NCBI GenBank assembly: GCA_009760885.1
Contig: CM019701.1
Location: 20,514,630-20,578,629 of the forward strand
Direction of reading: 5' to 3'
Origin: Achatina immaculata
Taxonomy: Eukaryota > Mollusca > Gastropoda > Stylommatophora > Achatinidae
DNA: 64,000 nucleotides
Numbering within the stretch: the stretch's first letter is position 1; each line of letters starts with the position of its first letter. A model generated the notes under the pieces. The model saw nothing but the letters and a program-made list of their open reading frames with translations, made no database searches and had not been told where the DNA came from. Both the position numbers and the translations under genes were made by a program. Below are positions 1 to 9,921 of this stretch, piece after piece.

Positions 1-194
1 ATGGAAGTATGCGATTTCTTTATCTTTTAACAGGGGTACTGATAAATTTATTAAACATGAAATATATATGTGAGATTAAAGAATTGACTTATAAACATAA
101 GTTTAAATTAGCGCGGATCTTATTGAAGTCGTTACTGAGTCGCGATCAAACATTGAACGTTCGTTTATTGTATGTTGAGCTGTTTACATCCCGG

Positions 195-470
195 GCCTTT
201 CTTCGCTTTAAGCAACGGTTCCGGTTTCTCACATGGTGCCTTTAGTCGCTTTAGCGACGGTTGGTTTGTTTCATTAAAAACCCGGTGTAACGTTTAGATT
301 CTAAACATTTAATGCGCGTGTCCCGTGACCTTTTCAAAATGGTCCAAGAGTGCTTAGTTACGAGGTTTGAAGAAATTTCAATTTTTGGTTATGTAGATAG
401 GGACTCAGTATTAATCCAGTGTATTCGTAGGAATTGATCTGACGTGAATATTCCAGTTGCAAGCATGCGT
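195..470 (+). other. Shared unknown segment, copy 1 (possible 5' part of a mobile or duplicated gene)
   Basis: Positions about 215-365 match the reverse complement of about 61225-61400. Shared landmarks are a TAGCGAC-containing stretch, TTGGTTTRTTTCATT, CGGTGTAAC-TTTAGATT and TTTTCAAAATGRT followed by GAGTGCTTAGTTACGAG. Reading from the ATG near 337, the predicted peptide starts M-V-Q-E-C-L-V-T and later has SIFGYVDR. The 61-kb copy starts M-M-E-E-C-L-V-T and has SIFDDVDR. Keeping the frame across both copies suggests the segment was coding. I do not recognise the family. This copy hits a stop after about 30 codons and looks decayed. Confidence 0.4.
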
Positions 471-683
471 AGTTAGGGTTACGATAATAGATCAAATATG
501 ACAACGCATTAGAGACTTGAACCCGACAGCCTTTTTTTTTAAACTCGCGATTGCGTTCTCTCAGCTTAGTTGTCAATGCCATACAGAGTAGTTTTAAAAT
601 TTTAAAGAGTTCAGAAACAGTACGTGTTTTTCTCAGCTCAAACACTGCATTGGAGAACTTTAATAACGTTATATAATATTATA

Positions 684-1611
684 TATTGGATGTTGTATGA
701 TTTTCATTTATACATTCTTATCTTACTCTCATACTTTCCATTCGTTTTTTCTCACTTACTGACTCCTTCTGCGGCCTTGTAAAACTGCACCATACATTTC
801 TATCTACCTTGCTTTAAACATGTTTGCCTTACCAACCACAGGGAAAAACACGATATTTCTGTTAGTGCGATTCGCTCTTGTTCTGCTGATGTACGATCTC
901 AGAGGGTCCTAGAACAGCGCCTTATTTTCCAGACTGGTTGTCTCCACTCAGCTGGCATTAACAATGTCTTCAGCTTCCTTTAACTTCTTTAGTTTTCCAC
1001 TTTTTTTCTGCGATTTATACTTTACTTTGTTTCTTTCGCCTAGCTTCCCTCTCCCTCCTTACCGCCACCTTCTCTTCTTCTCTAGCGGCTTATAGGTGTT
1101 TTTGCCCCTCCGGATCTTGTCCTATTCACCAGTCTCATATAATCTCCCTGCTTCTCCCCACCCCTCCCCACCTTGACACCTGTTTCTCTAGCCGGTTACA
1201 GGTGTCTGTTGCACCTCCCCTTTTTCTCCCCCCTCCACCACCTGTTTTTCCCCGTCTCTTCTTTCCGATTGCCTTCATCTCCTTTGCTTTGTGCCCCCCC
1301 ACCCCCGTGATTTCTATGCCTCGTCTATTGGACATGCATTCTTGTGTTTCCTACTTTCTGGAGGATAAGATAATCTTTTCGTTTAGTTATGTGTTCTGTC
1401 TTGTTTATGTATGTAATCCTCGAAAAAAGGCTCACGCCGAAATATTTGATGTTGAATGTTTTTCATTTATACATTCTCATCTTACTCTCATACTTTCTGT
1501 TCGTTTTTTCTCACTTACTCACTCATTCTGCCACCTTGTAAAATTTCACCATACACCTCTATCTACATTTATTATTTGAACCAGTTTTACTGCAGTCGCC
1601 ATCCCTTTTAT
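684..1611 (+). mobile_element. Penelope-like element fragment with direct terminal repeats (PLE-A1)
   Basis: About 858-985 encodes the extreme C-terminus of a Penelope-like polyprotein (residues like RSCSADVRS, QRLIFQTGC, INNVFSF), matching the end of the 7448-8059 copy. A long pyrimidine-rich 3' region follows to 1611. The stretch from about 690 to 832 (GATGTTGTATG, TTTTCATTTATACATTCT, ACTGCACCATACA) recurs at about 1448-1575, so the fragment is bounded by LTR-like direct repeats, a known PLE arrangement. The RT domain and most of the GIY-YIG domain are missing, so this copy is dead. A hairpin motif GGCTCACGCC-GAAA lies at 1429-1442. Confidence 0.75.
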
Positions 1612-2468
1612 CTAAAACCTAAAACATAGATTAAATGTTTGTGATTTAAAAACCTTTCGTTCTTACATATGATGAGCGTTATGCTGTTTTAAGATAGCTA
1701 CAGTTATTTGCTTTATTTCTCATTTTGTAATAAATGTATCTTATGATTTTTTCATTAAGTCATAAACTGGTATTACAATTATTTAAAACTAATGATCGGA
1801 TATGATGAGGCTTACTTAAAATTAATTGCGTTGGTTAAAGCATCCGTCTTCAATGGCGTTTCTGTCAGATAGCTTTCCTTAGCCTTTGGCTGTCTGTAGC
1901 CACCTTCAAAGCAGTAGGTAGGAGTCTCTCTATGACTAATTCCCCCCTCAGTGTGCATATCTTAGTAAGAAGTTTTATGGCACTGACTGAAAAACCAGAC
2001 TAAAAATATGAACGGATCGAATACTCATAAATTGTTTTGACCTTCTGTAAATGCTTAACTAGGGTATTCTTTCATTCCGTCACAACTTTTACTGCCTTGA
2101 GTGTTGCCAAATGCTATTTGCGATTGCCAAATGCTATTTGCGATATGTCCGATATATACTGTCCACAAAAAGAAACGCATAACTACTGATGACCCAATTT
2201 TAGCCATAACTTTGATATTCTATAGCTTTTTAAATTGAATGAATAAAATTTTCAAATTGCACATAATAATACATAAGTGTTTAAACACTAATTTAACAGT
2301 TTCTTGCATCTGTGTGACGAGATTTGTTAGTCCCAGGGTTCTTAAGTTAGTATGGTGTGTGGCATCTGCTTGCATCGATCAGCGACTGGCATTTCCTGGG
2401 CATAGATGCGATCAGATGTCTGATGTGCGCCTGTTGGATGGTTGCCCACTCTTCCTGGATATATATAA
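1612..2468. other. No gene recognised
   Basis: AT-rich sequence without a convincing exon. A short tandem duplication (GCCAAATGCTATTTGCGAT twice) lies at about 2105-2144. Nothing else supportable. Confidence 0.6.
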
Positions 2469-2911
2469 TGTACTCAGAGTAGATAGCAAGTTAGTGGAGG
2501 AGGTTAACGAATTGTATATCTTGGCAGTAGAGTAGTAGAAAATGGAGACAGCACAGAGGACATTCAATAGCAGAATTACTAGAGCAAACCAGTCTTTTGC
2601 AATGCTGCACACCATAAGAAATATCTTGTTGGCAGAAATGCAGATGAAGCCACTGACAACAATTATTGAGGAAAGACGCTGGCGATGGTTGGGACATGTG
2701 TTCCGAATGACTGACAACTTACTACCAAAAATAACACTAAGATGGACATCACAGGGGAACAGAAGTAAGGGTGGACTAAAAGAGACATGCAGAAGAACAA
2801 CAGAGAGTATGTTGAGCAATAGAAACCTCACCTGGGCAAGAGCAGAAAAAAAGGCAAAGAACAGGCATTTGTGGAAAACCCTTGTCGAAGCACCATGTGC
2901 CCGGGGCACTT
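2469..2911 (+). pseudogene. LINE A2 3' fragment with internal deletion
   Basis: The sequence is over 90% similar by eye to the 3' end of the LINE A2 at 28548-30339 (for example GTACTCAGAGTAGATA, GAGGAAAGACGCTGGCGATG, CATGTGCCC-GGGCACTTAA). It encodes the C-terminal region of a non-LTR reverse transcriptase with the RRWRWLGHV-R motif. About 170-190 bp present in the longer copy are missing at about 2605 (AATGCTGCAC joins directly to CCATAAGAAA), and the upstream frame is broken. It is a 5'-truncated dead copy, followed directly by a (TA)-rich microsatellite. Confidence 0.85.
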
Positions 2912-2921
2912 AATGTTCAGA

Positions 2922-3045
2922 TTATATATATATATGAGTGTGTATATATATATGAGTATATATATATATGAGTATATATATATATATGAGTATATATATA
3001 TATCTTATATATAAGATATAAGATATATATATGAGTATATATATG
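2922..3045. repeat. (TATATATGAG)n-type microsatellite
   Basis: Interrupted TA repeats with a recurrent GAG interruption (TATATGAGTATATA) directly abut the end of the LINE A2 fragment, suggesting expansion from its 3' tail. Confidence 0.9.
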
Positions 3046-4050
3046 GGTCTAAAAGCATTACCATCAAGTTTTAACAGTTTATTTCTTTTTCTGAAGCTCC
3101 AAGAGATACAATAAAGTGTAGGCATTAGAAGAAAGACGGTACTTTAAATACTCGTAGTATAATGAACCCAAATGTGTGCCAAGCAGACCATCGTAACATC
3201 CAACCTTATGTAGCACAATCTAGATAAATTAAAGGATTGAGCTTAAGGAGTTTACAAATCAGTAATACCAAAAGTGTATTGTTTACCAAAAGTGTATTGT
3301 TATGTTAGAGATGCTTCCTGACCGAACTGATAATGCGTTGCCTTCTTGTGGTTTGGCAGTGGATTCCGAAGCTTTAATCACAGCCATTCTTTGCTATATT
3401 TCTTTCTGTCACGTCTTATGTGTCTAAAGTTTTTTTCTGAGCTAAAATTTTCTTAAATATTAACGTGCGTATACACCATTTTTTTCCAACCTTATCAGAA
3501 TGGCGTATCATGGTAATTTAAAGATAAGAGAAATGATGACTGCGCTAAAACTGGTTCTAGCAATGAAAGTAGATGGAGGTGTATGGTTCACTCTTACAAA
3601 GAAATAGAAAGAGTGAAGAAAGTGGGCAGAAAGCAAGATGAGCACATTATGAAGAACATAAAACAATTCAATATTTCGGCAAAAGCCTTTTTTAAAGATC
3701 ACACACAGAAACAACAACAGATAAAAACATGAAAAATAGATGAAAAATATAGACTTAGCTAAGTACAAATGGGATTCAGAGGGAGAGCGAGAAAAGTAGG
3801 CAAAAACAATTGCATGCCGTGTTTCTGCCCACATTTCTAACTCTCTCTATCCCTTTGTAAAACTGAACTACACACTTTCATCTACTCTCATGTAATTTAA
3901 ATACGGTTTGTCCACTCTTATGTGGGGAGGACTAAAGGCTCAATGAGTTAGGAGAAGCATTCAGTTGCTTATCTGGGGCAAGTAGCAAGAAACTCAAATG
4001 GAAATCATTTCAGACTGGGTCAATGAAACTAAATTAACATTCACAATCTA
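3046..4050. other. No gene recognised
   Basis: AT-rich, with a short tandem duplicate (CCAAAAGTGTATTGTT twice at about 3268-3302). An open minus-strand frame here is low complexity and hydrophobic and I do not regard it as a gene. Part of 3540-3900 (ACTACACACTTTCATCTAC, CCCTTTGTAAAACTG) resembles degraded PLE-A terminal-repeat sequence. Confidence 0.45.
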
Positions 4051-4560
4051 CGTTTGGTCGAAGTGCTCTGCTCTCTTTCTCGTTGCACTGATCTTTTTTA
4101 TAAAATATTTTCCTGGCTTCTTTGCGATCTTTAATATATTCCTGCCATGATTTTATCTTTGCATCTTTTATTACTCTCTTAGAGTAATAAGATATTCTCT
4201 TCTTGTAATTCGATATTCATATAGTCTTGCTCCTGTTGCGTCTCATGCATTCTTTATATTTATTTTCATTTTCTTTTACAGCCTCTTTCATCTCATCATT
4301 CCACTATATTTTCGTTTTACTACCTTCTTTTTTCATAGTTCCACATGTTTCTTTTGCTGGTTACAAAATGATGGTTTTTAACACTGATTCTCTTCCATTT
4401 CTCGTCCACTGATTTTGTTTCTATGGGTATTTTATGAACAATTCTAGTATTGTCTTCTCATATTCTTCTGTCACATTCTCTTCTTTGAGTTTTCTTAGTT
4501 TTATAGTTTCACTTTTCTCCATATGGCTTTTCCCATGTTTTCTGAAAACCACTACTATTG
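4050..4560 (-). pseudogene. Decayed LINE linker region
   Basis: Minus-strand translation in mixed frames gives basic, charged segments resembling the linker between endonuclease and RT in non-LTR elements (patterns like MWNYEKRR, DERGCKRK, RMHETQQE). There are many stops and no catalytic motif. The family could not be assigned and this is a weak call. Confidence 0.35.
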
Positions 4561-4704
4561 TTTTAATTGTCAGTTCATGAGCTCAGTTTGGGTATTACTC
4601 TTGCGTCTATGATTGACCTTGCTGGTTTCTTGATAGTATGAAACCTATTTGGTTTCTACAGGAGAAATCATTCCAGTGGTACCAATTGTATATAAATGTA
4701 TATT

Positions 4705-4895
4705 GGGTGCTTCTTGGAAGGGTACATAATGGGAAAAAGAAAGAGAGGAAAACCAAGGCGAAGATGGCTGCAATACATATTTGAAGATCTGCTAATGAAT
4801 GGATCAGCAGCAGGACATCTTGCTTACAACAGAGAGCCCTACAAGAGAGCTTTTAGAGGGAGAAAGTTCCGAAAGGGACATGCAAATGACTGACT
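4705..4895 (+). pseudogene. RTE-type LINE, extreme 3' end
   Basis: This short fragment encodes MGKRKRGKPRRRWLQ and ends KFRKGHAND. It matches the 3' end of the RTE copy ending at 27698 and, inverted, the copies at 9139 and 35661. The conserved 3' end is GGACATGCAAATGA. It is a 5'-truncated, inactive insertion. Confidence 0.85.
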
Positions 4896-4899
4896 GACC

Positions 4900-5543
4900 G
4901 TGTTTAAAGAATGTATTTGTGATAAAAGGTCGTGCTGTCTGCACAGTTCTAGGAGTCTGCTACCATTTCCGTTTGTAATATACTGTTGGTCACCTTACAT
5001 TTAAGTGTGAGGGAGGTTGGTTTGTCTCTCTGAAAACGGCCGATTCAGAGGGTCAAGGTCAACGTTACCTCGTTTTCTGCCGAAGCTACCTGGTATGTCT
5101 GGTCATATAATGGGGAACGTGTAGTGAAACTCAGGTCACTTTTGTTCCGAGGCAGGTTGCAGGGTAACATGTTATTTTTGGGGGGAGCTGAATTCGTGGA
5201 ATGTCTGAACGTGTAATATTGAAATTTTGATATTGTGATGTGGAATAAATGAATGCTCTGCTATGAACCCAACGTTACCCGAACCGGACCTCATGTTATG
5301 TGTTAACTGTGTTAAAATGCGCTGAGGTTTAAGTTTGTGTGACATAAACACCATCATTGTTGATTCTCACTACCATTCCTTGTGCGAATTTATACTTTGC
5401 CAGTGTCACTGACCATAATTACTTAATGATATAATTTGTTCATTTCACATGAGTCATAACGTATAATGTGACTTTGTTTACTTCATAGAGTCATTTAATG
5501 ATGATGTTAAAGAGTAAGCGTTGGTATTGCAAATTTTGAAACA
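4900..5543. other. No gene recognised
   Basis: Unique-looking AT-rich sequence. No exon, RNA gene or transposon end could be supported. Confidence 0.5.
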
Positions 5544-5944
5544 TGATGTTATGAGCTCACAATAATTAGTGTATAAGTATATAACTAATACACGAAGCAC
5601 TGCAGTAAAGCTGTGATACCAGAATGTATAAACTAGGAAAAATGTAGGAATAGCTTTATTACTTAACGACTACAAAGTTGTGACGTTTCTGCGTGAGCCT
5701 TAATTATACAAAAACATACAGCACGAAGAAATAGAGAGAGGAGATAAAGTATAGATTCACATGAATACTATTAAAAAGAAAAAAATTAAATAGAGTACTT
5801 AACTGTAAATTGTAAGGTGTGGCTTGTCCGGCGATGTGTGTCAGGAATGGATTCAGTAGAAGTGGAGACAATGTTGACTTAGCCAGGAGAAGTTGAAATA
5901 GATGATTGGGGAAGAGGGGTTGCAAAATGATGTTGTGATGAGGT

Positions 5945-6195
5945 TTGACAAGTAAGGGGTGGATCAGAGAAAATGTCGCTAGTGTCGGGGTCGAGTTGGA
6001 TTAGCGGCAGATGACGATAAATAATTTTCTTAACCATCTGACCATGCGGGTGGAAAGGCAGTACTAACTTAACTCTGTCAGATGAGTAACAGGCTTTTTC
6101 CTGAATACTTCTTTGCAGCTCACTAGTTGGATACGGTTGAAGGCTTTCTGGGTAGTGGCGATGACGGAAAAGTTCTAATAACTTGTTGGACTGAT
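5945..6195 (-). pseudogene. PLE polyprotein segment upstream of the endonuclease (inverted piece)
   Basis: Minus-strand reading gives a stretch with RVKLVLPFHPHGQ, RHLPLIQLDPDT and FSDPPLT. It is collinear with RVKLVLTYHPHS, RHLHLLQTEPET and FGEPPLV of the copy at 7448-8059. In an intact element it would lie directly N-terminal to the sequence starting LAYKREPN at 6198 on the opposite strand. The coding region is therefore split by an inversion whose junction is at about 6190-6198. The upstream RT core is missing. Confidence 0.75.
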
Positions 6196-6197
6196 CT

Positions 6198-6692
6198 ATG
6201 TTAGCATACAAACGTGAGCCAAACATTAAGGACATCCTTGTCCACAGCCACTTGAAGCAGAGCCTTACATATGTTGGCACCAGAAAATGTAACCGCCTCC
6301 GCTGCGTTGCCTGCTCGGTTTTCTGGGAAACGAAAACAATCACCTTTCCCAAAACTATCCTCACTCTTCATGAGGGATTCACATGCGAGTCCCGTAATGT
6401 GATATATGTCATCATTTGCAAAAGATGGAGGATAAAGTATATTGGTGAGACTGGCCTCAGATTAGGGGACCGCTTACAAAAACATCTGTACTATATCGAC
6501 CAGCATGCTTTGAAACCAGTCCCAAATCATTTCAATGGCCCCAACCACAGAAGTAAATCTGATTTTCTGGTAACAGCCATCAAACAATCTCATGCAGATG
6601 ACACAAGCAGCCTGGCGCTTGAGAACCTCTGCATTCAAAATTATGGGACACTGGAACCACATGGGTTAAACTCGCTGTTCAGCTACACTTAA
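6198..6692 (+). CDS. PLE GIY-YIG endonuclease domain (partial ORF, 164 aa)
   Basis: This encodes the C-terminal endonuclease region of a Penelope-like retroelement, which nicks target DNA for insertion. Visible features are a Cys-rich lead-in (RKCNRLRCVAC), the GIY-YIG core (VIYVIICKRW then KYIGETGLRLGDR), then QKHL and HFNGPNHRSKSD. The ORF ends at a normal PLE position, followed by an (AATC)n tail at about 6800-6838. The first Met is only the first in-frame one after the inversion junction, not a true start. The Cys expected after KR (CKRC) is Trp here. RT is absent, so the ORF is non-autonomous. Confidence 0.8.
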   Translation: MLAYKREPNIKDILVHSHLKQSLTYVGTRKCNRLRCVACSVFWETKTITFPKTILTLHEGFTCESRNVIYVIICKRWRIKYIGETGLRLGDRLQKHLYYIDQHALKPVPNHFNGPNHRSKSDFLVTAIKQSHADDTSSLALENLCIQNYGTLEPHGLNSLFSYT

Positions 6693-6797
6693 CATTCTCT
6701 TCAATCATTATAGTACCTCTCCACTAAGCTCTATAAAGGGCAGAATGTCAGACGGGCCTGCATGCCCAATTCTTAATTCTTTTGAAATAAAGATATC

Positions 6798-6838
6798 AAT
6801 CAATCAGTCAATCAATCAATCAATCAATCAATCAATCC
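6798..6838 (+). repeat. (AATC)n simple repeat at a PLE 3' region
   Basis: About nine TCAA units follow GAAATAAAGATATCAATC, 105 bp after the PLE stop codon. It fits a 3' tail of the retroelement. Confidence 0.75.
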
Positions 6839-6868
6839 ATCCCTTCTTACTTGTCAAACCTCCTCACA

Positions 6869-8709
6869 AGGTAGATAGAGGTATATGGTGCAGTTTTACA
6901 AAGTGAGGGACGGAGTGAGTAAGGTGAGAAAAAACAAATAGAAAGTATGAGAATGTATAAATGAAAAACATACAACATCCGATATTTCGGCGTGAACCTT
7001 ATTCGAGGATACATACAAAACAAGACAAAAACATGAAGAACTTATCTGAAATGTCTTCCTCCGAGTCAGGACAGAAAGTGTGTAGTAGAAGAGAGAAGGA
7101 AAGATCACGCTGCCTCTGAACAAAAGATGCCCGATAGGGCCAATCGTGAAGAAGAGGTGGAGAGAGGGGAGGAGAACAAATGGGAGAAAGGGGTGGGGTG
7201 GAGGCAATAGAAACATGATGGCCGCTAGAGGTGTCGGGGGGGGGGGAAGGAGGGAGGGAAAATGGGACGCAGGGAGATAGTGAATGAAGAATATAAACAC
7301 CTGCAGGGAGAAAATGTGAAATTGGTAAATAGGACAAGACCCTAAAGACACCAATATGTTGGCGGAGAAAATAGGGTGGTGGTAAGGAGGGGTAGCATGG
7401 AGAAAGAAAATAGAGTTTTAAAAAAGGCCAGTGGAAAAATAAAGAACTTACAGAAAGCTGAAGACATTGTTAATTCCAGCTGGGTGGAGACAGCCAGTCT
7501 GGAAAATAAGGCGCTGTTCTAGGACCCTCCGAGATCGTACATCAGCAGAACAAGAGCGGATCGCACTGACAGAAATGTCCTGTTTACCCCCGTGGTTGCT
7601 AAGGCAAAAATGTTTAGCCACAGGTGTCCAGGCCCTCATAGAAATATCACTGAGATGCTGGCGAAATCGATCTCCTAACCGTAAGCCAGTCTCACCTATG
7701 TACTTCAAACCGCAACGTTTGCACATGATAGCATAAATAACATTCCGTGAAGTACAGGTGGAACCCTCCTGAAGTGACAACGTGGACTTAGGGAAGGAGA
7801 TCTGGCTAGCCTCGAGAACAAACGGACAAGTGTTACATCTACGGCGTCCGCAACGTCTGGTACCGTAAAACGTGTCATCTGTCTTAAGATGACCACGAAT
7901 TAAAAGGTCCCTGAGGTTCTTGTCCCGTCTGTAGGCCACCAATGGGGGTTCCCCAAAAAGTTCACGTGTCTCAGGCTCGGTCTGGAGGAGATGGAGATGG
8001 CGAAACAGTATATTTTGAACTGCCAAGCTATGAGGGTGGTACGTGAGTACTAGTTTCACCCTGTCTGAGCTGAGGGTTTCACCTGTACTTCACGGAATGT
8101 TATTTATGCTATCATGTGCAAACGTTGCGGTTTGAAGTACATAGGTGAGACTGGCTTACGGTTTTTATTTTCTTCTCCGCCAACATATTGGTGTCTTTAG
8201 GGTCTTGTCCTATTTACCAATTTCACATTTTCTCCCTGCAGGTGTTTATATTCTTCATTCACTATCTCCCCGCGTCCCATTTTCCCTCCCCCTCCCCCCC
8301 CGACACCTCTAGAGGCTATCATGTTTCTATTGCCTTCACTCCACCCCTTTCTCTCACTTGTTCTCCTCCCCTCTCTCCACCTCTTCTTCACGATTGGCTC
8401 TATCGGGCATCTTTTGTTCAGAGGCAGCGTGGTCTTTCCTTCTCTCTTCTACTACACACTTTTTTGTCCTGACTCGGAGGAAGACATTTCAGATAAGTTC
8501 TTCATGTTTTTGTCTTGTTTTGTATGTATCCTCGAATAAGGCTCACGCCGAAATATCGGATGTTGTATGTTTTTCATTTATACATTCTCATACTTTCTAT
8601 TTGTTTTTTCTCACCTTACTCACTCCGTCCCTCACTTTGTAAAACTGCACCATACACCTCTATCTAGTTTATTTCAACCAGTTTTAATGCAGTCGCCATC
8701 CCTTTTATC
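6869..8709. mobile_element. Nested Penelope-like composite with inverted arms (PLE-A2/A3)
   Basis: The left arm (about 6870-7420) is the reverse complement of the right arm (about 8185-8670). Both contain GGTGTCTTTAGGGTCTTG, TCTCCCTGCAGGTGTT, GGCATCTTTTGTTCAGAGG and ACTGCACCATACACCTC on the right-arm strand. The imperfect direct repeats TGTCAAACCTCCTCACA (6852-6868) and TGTCACAACTTCCTCACA (8710-8727) flank it and lie in PLE-B sequence, so it looks like an insertion into PLE-B. The centre holds a minus-strand endonuclease ORF (8059 to 7448) and, after an inverted junction at about 8077, a short plus-strand remnant of the same domain (8091-8165, encoding NVIYAIMCKRCGLKYIGE). Confidence 0.75.
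7448..8059 (-). CDS. PLE C-terminal region with GIY-YIG endonuclease (203 aa, partial)
   Basis: The longest intact PLE coding piece. It has an N-terminal KLVLTYHPHS segment (about residues 2-11), FGEPPLVAYRR (about 35-45), a Cys cluster CGRRRCNTC (about 70-78), the GIY-YIG core NVIYAIMCKRCGLKYIGETG (about 108-127) with downstream R and H (GDRFRQHL), and a C-terminal INNVFSF. The frame is open throughout. The RT domain that should precede it is missing because the element inverts at about 8077. This endonuclease class is the hallmark of Penelope/Neptune-type elements. Confidence 0.85.
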   Translation of the reverse strand: MKLVLTYHPHSLAVQNILFRHLHLLQTEPETRELFGEPPLVAYRRDKNLRDLLIRGHLKTDDTFYGTRRCGRRRCNTCPFVLEASQISFPKSTLSLQEGSTCTSRNVIYAIMCKRCGLKYIGETGLRLGDRFRQHLSDISMRAWTPVAKHFCLSNHGGKQDISVSAIRSCSADVRSRRVLEQRLIFQTGCLHPAGINNVFSFL

Positions 8710-9138
8710 TGTCACAACTTCCTCACAGCATCACTTTGCAACCCCTCTTCCCCGATCATCTATTTCAACTTCTCCTGGGTAGGTCAACATCGTATCACTC
8801 TCTCTCCCCTCACCGGTTCCATATCCACCACCCCCGGTTACAACCCACCGACCACATATCACAGGTCTCCATTTAAACAGTCTCCACGTTCTATTAAATC
8901 CATTCCTGACACACACCACCGGACAAGCCACACTTTACAGTTTACAGTTAAGTGCTCTATTTAATTTTTTTTTCTTTTTAATAGTATTAATGTGAATATA
9001 TACTTTTATCTCCTTTCTCTATTTCTTCGTGCTGTATGTTTTTGTATGATTAAAGCTCGCGCCGAAACGTCACAACTTTGTAGTCGTTAAGTAATAAAGC
9101 TATTCCTACATTGTTCCTAGTTCTGATGTTATGAGCTA

Positions 9139-9912
9139 ATTCGTTCATTCATTTGCATGTCCCTTGTGGAACTTTGCCTCCCTAACAGCACTCCTGTAGG
9201 CCTCTCGGTTGTGAGCAAGATCAACTGCTGCTGATGCATCCATTTGCAGATAATCAACGATATCTTGCAGCCATCTCTGCCTTGGTCTTCCTCTCTTTCT
9301 TTTTCCCACTGTGCACCCTTCCAAGGCGGTCTTCTCTAGATTATCATGACATTTAATGTGTCCAAAATATGTAAGTTTTCTCTGTTTAATCCTCTTTACT
9401 AGCCAGCCTTCTTCAATATTAAGTTCTTGTAGTATGGATATATTTGTTATTTTTTGTGTCCATTATATTTGAAGAACTCTTCTGTAATATTTACATTCAA
9501 AGGCATTTATGTGTTTCTCAGCTGTTTTGTTAAGTGTGAAGGTCTCACAGGCATTATGTTGTGATGGGAAAGATGCAAGCCCTTAAAAATCCTATTTTTG
9601 TAGTTCTGTCTCTTCCTCTCCACAGATTCTTTAGTTGTTTTACTTGCTTAATAGCAATAGATGTCCTCCTTTTAATTTCCCTTATTGTATCTCCATTAGC
9701 AGTGATCCAAGATATTCAAAACTCTCCACTTCCTCATTGATACATATTTCAGTTGCCTTATTTGTTTTGTCAATTGTCATCAATTTAGTTTTCTTCTTAT
9801 TAAAATAGAGGTTTTGCTCTTCGCTGTTCTTACGGACTGACATAATTAGTTTCTCCATTCCTTTTTGTGTTATGGACAGTACTACTGTGTCATTAACATA
9901 TCTAATTTCTGG
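9139..9912 (-). pseudogene. RTE-type LINE, 5'-truncated
   Basis: The minus strand matches the 3' half of the RTE at 35661-38539. From the 3' end it has the CATTTGCATGTCCCTTG terminus, the RKRKR-type basic tail and the QKGMEK-LI, KLIT and TDKTNKATEICIN region. The 5' break is at the RYADDT region (TAATTTCTGGTATG). Direct repeats TATGAGCTA at 9130-9138 and 9913-9921 fit a TSD. The left copy is part of the 14-bp TSD of PLE-B, so this element inserted at or beside that site later. Frames are broken. Confidence 0.85.
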
Positions 9913-9921
9913 TATGAGCTA

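Larger units (their letters stand above)
5558..9123. mobile_element. Penelope-like composite with inverted halves (PLE-B), TSD-flanked
   Basis: The 3566-bp unit is flanked by identical 14-bp direct repeats TGATGTTATGAGCT at 5544-5557 and 9124-9137, so it appears to have inserted as one unit. The left arm (5558-5950) is the reverse complement of the right arm (about 8728-9123), including CGTCACAACTTTGTAGTCG and CCCGATCATCTATTTC. Between them lie a minus-strand coding piece (6195 to 5945) and a plus-strand GIY-YIG piece (6198-6692). They join head to head near 6196. A second PLE composite (6869-8709) is nested within the plus-strand half. PLEs are known to carry LTR-like repeats in direct or inverted arrangement. 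Confidence 0.8.

Noticed and set aside
7081..7354. Overlapping minus-strand frames rich in Pro/Ser/Phe
   Set aside because: They lie in the pyrimidine-rich 3' region of PLE-A, recur inverted at 8188-8642, and have no domain; they are by-products of composition.
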